DNA from: JBEBGV01 sp040081265
GTDB taxonomy: Bacteria > Acidobacteriota > Vicinamibacteria > Vicinamibacterales > UBA2999
DNA length: 9,351 nt
Direction: 5' to 3'
Assembly (NCBI GenBank): GCA_040081265.1
Contig: JBEBGV010000111.1
Span: 1 to 9,351, forward strand
Shown here: positions 6,004 through 9,351 of the stretch, one piece after another
Layout: every line of letters starts with the position of its first letter
Position numbering within the stretch: position 1 is the stretch's first letter
The notes under the pieces: model-generated
Database searches by the model: none
What the model was told of the DNA's origin: nothing
What the model saw: only the letters and a program-made list of their open reading frames with translations
Made by a program: the position numbers and the translations under genes

Positions 6004-7190
6004 GTACCGTGATGCTCCACCCGCGGCAACCAGAGCGCGAGGATGCCGATCGCGGGGAGGAACGCGCAGACGCGGTAGACGACGAAGATGCTCGTGGCGT
6101 CGGCCAGCTGGCCAAGTACGGCGGCTCCGATGCCAGCTATCCCGAAGGCGACGCCGAAGAACAGGCCCGCAATCATGCCGACACGTCCGGGCAGCAGGTC
6201 CTGCGCGTAGACGACGATGGCCGAGAAGGCTGAGGCCAGAATGACGCCGATGGCGATGCTCAGAAGTTCGGTCCAGAACAGGTTGGCGTAGGGCAGCACC
6301 AGCGTGAAGGGCAGCACTCCCAGAATCGACCAGAGGATGACCTGCCGTCTGCCAATCCTGTCACCCACCGGCCCGCCGATCATCGTGCCGGCCGCGACCG
6401 CGCCGAGAAACAGGAACAGGTGCAGCTGCGCGCTCTGCACCGACACGTCAAAACGACTGATCAGGTAGAACGTGTAGTAGCTCGTCAGGCTCGCGAGGTA
6501 GACGTACTTCGAGAAGATGAGGGCAAGGAGCAGCAGGAGCGCGCGCCTGACCTGTGGCGTGGGCGCCGCGGGCTGCGCCTCAACCGCGCCACTCTTCATG
6601 GTCGTGATGCGATGGTCGCGATACCACAGGCCAATCCGCCACAGCATGATGATGCCGATGAGCGCCGCAACCGAGAACCAGGCGAGGCTTGACTGGCCGC
6701 GCGGGAGCACGATGAAGGCCGCCAGCAGGGGACCCAGCGACGAGCCGAAGTTGCCGCCGACCTGAAAGAGCGACTGCGCGAAGCCGTGTCGCCCTCCCGA
6801 CGCCAGGCGGGCGATGCGTGATGACTCAGGGTGGAAGATCGACGACCCGAGGCCGACGAGCGCCGCGGCCACCAGCACCACCGCGAATCGGTTGGCGACG
6901 GCGAGCAGCAGCAGCCCGATGAGGGTGAAGCCCATGCCGATCGCGAGTGAAAACGGCTTGGGCTTGCGGTCGGTGTAGAGCCCGACAATCGGCTGCAGCA
7001 CGGAGGCCGTGCCGGAGTTCACGAACGTGATCATGCCGATGTGGGCGAAGTCGAGGTCGAGGTTCGACTTCAGAATCGGATAGATGGCCGGCAGCAGCGA
7101 CTGCAGCAGGTCGTTCATCAGGTGGCAGACGCTCAGCGCGCTCAGGATGCCGAGCGCGGCCCCTGCCACCGGTGGTTTCGCCGAACTCAC
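6000..7190 (-). CDS. fsr: MFS exporter, fosmidomycin-resistance (Fsr) type
   Basis: This 396-residue inner-membrane transporter of the major facilitator superfamily closely resembles E. coli Fsr, a drug exporter that confers fosmidomycin resistance when overexpressed. Shared segments include HLMNDLLQSLLPAIYP near the N-terminus, FHPESSRIARLASGGRHG (about 119-136), FQVGGNFGSSLGPLLAA (about 142-158), FSKYVYLASLTSYYTFYL in the second half, and GGPVGDRIGRR (about 272-282). Twelve helices with a central polar loop (about 190-215) are expected; length fits the family (406 in E. coli). The start is the GTG at 7190, sharing its G with the TAG stop of the molybdoenzyme gene; a GGAAGG lies about 13 nt upstream, so coupling is likely. 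The natural substrate is unknown, and its place in a redox operon hints that it may export a small metabolite of that pathway. Confidence 0.93.
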   Translation of the reverse strand: MSSAKPPVAGAALGILSALSVCHLMNDLLQSLLPAIYPILKSNLDLDFAHIGMITFVNSGTASVLQPIVGLYTDRKPKPFSLAIGMGFTLIGLLLLAVANRFAVVLVAAALVGLGSSIFHPESSRIARLASGGRHGFAQSLFQVGGNFGSSLGPLLAAFIVLPRGQSSLAWFSVAALIGIIMLWRIGLWYRDHRITTMKSGAVEAQPAAPTPQVRRALLLLLALIFSKYVYLASLTSYYTFYLISRFDVSVQSAQLHLFLFLGAVAAGTMIGGPVGDRIGRRQVILWSILGVLPFTLVLPYANLFWTELLSIAIGVILASAFSAIVVYAQDLLPGRVGMIAGLFFGVAFGIAGIGAAVLGQLADATSIFVVYRVCAFLPAIGILALWLPRVEHHGT

Positions 7191-8353
7191 TAGGCGATCA
7201 TCACCTTCCGGGGATGCTGCGAGTTGTCCTCGAGGAACGACTTCTTGTTCTCGAGGTCCTCGAGCGTCGGCTGGACGCGGCCAGTGATATCGGTGACGCG
7301 CGACACGACCGTGTGCTCGCCGGGTGTGGCCCCGTTCCACTCATAACTGAACAGCTTCCACGAGTACTTGGACCTGGTGGCGCTGTCGAGCACCGCCGGC
7401 TGCCACGGGCCATCGTCGACCTTCACCTCGACGCCACGGATCGGTGTGCCGTCGTTGAGGATGATGCCGACGACCTTGTGGCGCCTGCCGTCGCTCGTGA
7501 CCCGGGCAACATACGACTTGAGCTGCATGCGGGTGATGGCGGCTTCCTTCCACATCAGCTGCCCGTCGATCATCTCGCCCTTGAGCGAGCGGTACCACCG
7601 CGCCTGGTACTTGCCAAGATACTCGTCTTCCTGCAAGTGGATGTGCGAGAGCCACTTCACGTTGGCTACGCCATACCAGCCAGGGACAATGAGCCGGAGC
7701 GGGGCACCCTGGTGCTTCGTGAGCGGCTCGCCGTTCATGGCATAGGCGAGGAAGGGCTCACCAGAGAGCGCCTTGTCGCGATCAAGGCTTCTCCCGAACT
7801 GCTGTTCGAGGTTGAACTTCTGGTTGCGCCACTCAATCTCTTCTTCGCCCTTGTCGGCGCCGAAGAACACGAACTGCTTCGCCTGAGCCTTGACGCCGGC
7901 CCGATCGAGCACCGTCTTGAGCGGGACGCCGGTCCACCGGCCGTTGCTCGACAGTCCCTGCAGCGGGCGTCGGTTGCCAGAGCACTCGAAGCCCGCAATG
8001 AGTTCGCCGCTACCCAGCTTCCGCAGGTCGTCGATCGTCAGCGACTGCGGCCGGTCGACCAGACCAGTCAGCTTGAGGCGGAAGGTTGCGGCATCGACGG
8101 TGGGGTGTCCGTAGTGCTGGGTCGTGAACCACTGCGACGGCGGGGTGAACGGACCGTCGACTGTCCGGATGTCGAGCAGTCGTCGGTCGGCAGCCGGGAC
8201 AAAGTTGGCGGTGGCAGGGATATCGGTGAAGGGGACGAGCGTTTCACCCTGCGCCATGACCGGGAGGACCCAGTCGGGGAGTCCGGCAAGTCCGAGCCCC
8301 GCCAGTGCAAGCGTGCTCTTCAGGATGTCTCTGCGGCTCTGTCTCTGTTTCAC
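7190..8353 (-). CDS. Tat-exported sulfite oxidase-family molybdopterin oxidoreductase
   Basis: This 387-residue periplasmic molybdenum enzyme has a twin-arginine signal SRRDILK at residues 6-12 followed by a hydrophobic stretch ending near PVMAQ (about 35), implying export after cofactor loading. The Mo-pterin domain spans about 85-260: FECSGNRR (122-129) carries Cys124, the expected Mo ligand, and GAPLRLIVPGWYGVANVKWL (216-235) is the typical family segment. A C-terminal Mo-co dimerisation domain follows (about 283-365). That domain separates it from MsrP/YedY and places it nearer SorA, SorT, SoxC and eukaryotic sulfite oxidase. No heme or cytochrome domain is fused, so electrons must go to a partner. 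The true substrate could be sulfite or another sulfur or nitrogen oxide. The start GTG at 8353 is chosen for its strong GGAGGGG upstream and proper Tat motif position. It lies 31 nt after the DUF6644-like gene. Confidence 0.94.
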   Translation of the reverse strand: MKQRQSRRDILKSTLALAGLGLAGLPDWVLPVMAQGETLVPFTDIPATANFVPAADRRLLDIRTVDGPFTPPSQWFTTQHYGHPTVDAATFRLKLTGLVDRPQSLTIDDLRKLGSGELIAGFECSGNRRPLQGLSSNGRWTGVPLKTVLDRAGVKAQAKQFVFFGADKGEEEIEWRNQKFNLEQQFGRSLDRDKALSGEPFLAYAMNGEPLTKHQGAPLRLIVPGWYGVANVKWLSHIHLQEDEYLGKYQARWYRSLKGEMIDGQLMWKEAAITRMQLKSYVARVTSDGRRHKVVGIILNDGTPIRGVEVKVDDGPWQPAVLDSATRSKYSWKLFSYEWNGATPGEHTVVSRVTDITGRVQPTLEDLENKKSFLEDNSQHPRKVMIA

Positions 8354-8384
8354 GTCCCCTCCAGTCCGCCCATTGTCTCTCAAA

Positions 8385-8870
8385 TCACCAGTAGGCAATC
8401 ATCCGGCCGGCGGCCACGGCGGTAATCCAGCAAGCCAGAGAGAGACCGCCGTGAACTGCCAGCTGCCGTTCCTCGTGCGGGCTCAGCGCGCGCCCGTTGC
8501 GCACCCGCCAGGCTGTCGCGCGGTAGAGCAGCACGGCGTTGAGCAGGGCGGCGACGATGGCTGCGAACTTTATGAGCAGAAACGGGTTGCCGACGTAGTC
8601 GGAGGCCGTGGTGGCGAACAGGCACACACCAGTCGCGAGTGCGAGGGCGCAGCCGATTTGCGCCAGGCGAGAGGCCGGTGATGTCAGCGCCGCCAGCGGC
8701 ACGTGCCGCCAGACACCCAGGAGTCGCAGGTCAGCGATGAGCACCGAGCCGAATAACGTGCCGATCCCGAAGATGTGGAGCAGGTTGACGACCGGGTAGG
8801 TCCAAGAACCGGTATCACGCATCAGGTGACCCAGCGCCGACCCCTCAAGCCAGAGCAGGAAGTCGATCAC
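8385..8870 (-). CDS. Four-helix membrane protein, DUF6644-like, possible redox partner
   Basis: This 161-residue integral membrane protein has four predicted helices at about 27-49, 67-88, 97-118 and 137-157. Its pattern of short conserved residues (YPVVNLLHIFGIG, ATGVCLF, NPFLLIKFAA) recalls the uncharacterised DUF6644 family; this comes from memory of the pattern, not a search. His32 in the first helix and His140 at the start of the fourth could bind heme b, which would make it a quinone-linked electron carrier for the adjacent molybdoenzyme, as MsrQ serves MsrP, but no similarity to MsrQ is claimed. The GTG start at 8870 has GGGAG five nt upstream. The gene lies 30 nt after the DUF6152 gene and 31 nt before the molybdoenzyme, so the three are very likely one transcript. 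Confidence 0.82.
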   Translation of the reverse strand: MIDFLLWLEGSALGHLMRDTGSWTYPVVNLLHIFGIGTLFGSVLIADLRLLGVWRHVPLAALTSPASRLAQIGCALALATGVCLFATTASDYVGNPFLLIKFAAIVAALLNAVLLYRATAWRVRNGRALSPHEERQLAVHGGLSLACWITAVAAGRMIAYW

Positions 8871-8900
8871 CGGGTCTCCCGAGTAGAAAGCGGGTGGGTG

Positions 8901-9290
8901 TCAGTCGCGATCCGGATAGACGTTATAGACCTTGTTATTGAAGGTGAGTCGTTCCGTCTTGATTTCGAAGCGGTTCGCGTCCTTGTTTCGGTGACCGTGC
9001 GCTTTCACGGTGGCGCCCACTGGAATGAGGCTTTCGGTCAATCCACTCGCCGAGACTCGTCCCGGCGCGGACAGCGTCAGATCCCAGACCTTGCCGTCGG
9101 CCTTGATCTTCATGGTTGCGTGCGGGCCTGCAAGTTTGAGCGGGACCTCAACCGTCCCGGTGAGCTCGAACTCGGCGTCGCCGTTGCCACCCCACCCGTG
9201 GTGCGCCAGCAAAGAGCTCGAGAGCGAAACAACTGAGACAACGACCGCCAGAGCGGCGGCGTAAACGCGGCGAGTGTGTCGTGGCTGCAT
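8901..9290 (-). CDS. Secreted DUF6152 family protein
   Basis: This 129-residue protein has a clear signal peptide (basic MQPRHTRR, hydrophobic core about 9-25, likely cleavage after LLA at 29), leaving a periplasmic protein of about 100 residues starting HHGWGG. The mature part matches the DUF6152 pattern: an HH N-terminus, a LTGTVEVPLK strand, a GPHATM turn (His57), VWDLTLSAPGRVSASG, and an LIPVGATVKAHGHRNKD segment, consistent with a small beta-barrel. Function is unknown for the family. The ATG at 9290 is well supported, with GGAGG eight nt upstream. It is the first gene of the minus-strand chain, so its promoter should lie in 9291-9351 or beyond the window; I see no convincing -35/-10 pair in those 61 bases. 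Clustering with a periplasmic molybdoenzyme suggests an accessory or metal/redox role. Confidence 0.88.
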   Translation of the reverse strand: MQPRHTRRVYAAALAVVVSVVSLSSSLLAHHGWGGNGDAEFELTGTVEVPLKLAGPHATMKIKADGKVWDLTLSAPGRVSASGLTESLIPVGATVKAHGHRNKDANRFEIKTERLTFNNKVYNVYPDRD

Positions 9291-9351
9291 GAGGGGTGCC
9301 TCCCTGATCCAGAAACGAGGATGTTCTTAAGTGCAGGAATCTCTAGGGCAT

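Noticed and set aside
5526..6233. Plus-strand open frame opposite the FkbM and fsr genes
   Set aside because: It crosses two well-supported minus-strand genes and the palindrome between them, without any domain.
7172..8425. Plus-strand open frame (417 codons) opposite the molybdoenzyme gene
   Set aside because: Antisense shadow of a gene with Mo-pterin motifs and a Tat signal; no independent evidence for coding.

Overview
The window is dense, GC-rich bacterial DNA with nine protein genes and almost no free intergenic space. Gene content suggests Acidobacteriota, possibly Vicinamibacteria: a DUF885 lipoprotein, a DUF6152/DUF6644 pair, a beta-helix/RDD membrane protein, an Fsr-type transporter, frequent GTG starts and GTAG-headed palindromes. 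This placement is inference from gene families and style, since no rRNA or other marker gene is present.

Region 1 (93-2473, minus strand) is a two-gene unit. A class II beta-carbonic anhydrase (can) is followed by a DUF885 putative zinc-peptidase lipoprotein, and the two overlap by ATGA, so translation is probably coupled. A weak stem-loop (52-80) follows the last gene.

Region 2 (2489-5092, plus strand, divergent from can) is a three-gene chain. It encodes an ECF sigma factor, a small two-helix membrane protein in the usual anti-sigma position but without a zinc motif, and a composite membrane protein with a signal peptide, a beta-helix repeat, several membrane helices and a C-terminal RDD domain. 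The genes overlap by 14 and 13 nt. The layout resembles an envelope-stress sigma module with a membrane effector.

Region 3 (about 5099-5197) is an array of nine 11-bp repeats (GTCAGACC plus GGG or AGG) filling the space between converging genes.

Region 4 (5190-9290, minus strand) is a five-gene chain. In transcription order it reads: a secreted DUF6152 protein, a four-helix DUF6644-like membrane protein, a Tat-exported sulfite-oxidase-family molybdoenzyme, an Fsr-type MFS exporter sharing one base with the molybdoenzyme stop, and an FkbM-family methyltransferase. The first three look like a periplasmic redox cassette with a membrane partner. A GTAG-headed palindrome (REP-like) separates fsr from the methyltransferase. 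It supplies the fsr stop codon and overlaps the likely ribosome-binding site of the methyltransferase, whose own stop codon lies in the last copy of the 11-bp repeat.

No tRNA, rRNA, CRISPR array, insertion sequence or phage gene was seen. The most promising candidates for something undescribed are the DUF6152-DUF6644-molybdoenzyme cassette, the sigma/membrane/RDD module, and the two repeat elements that provide gene ends.
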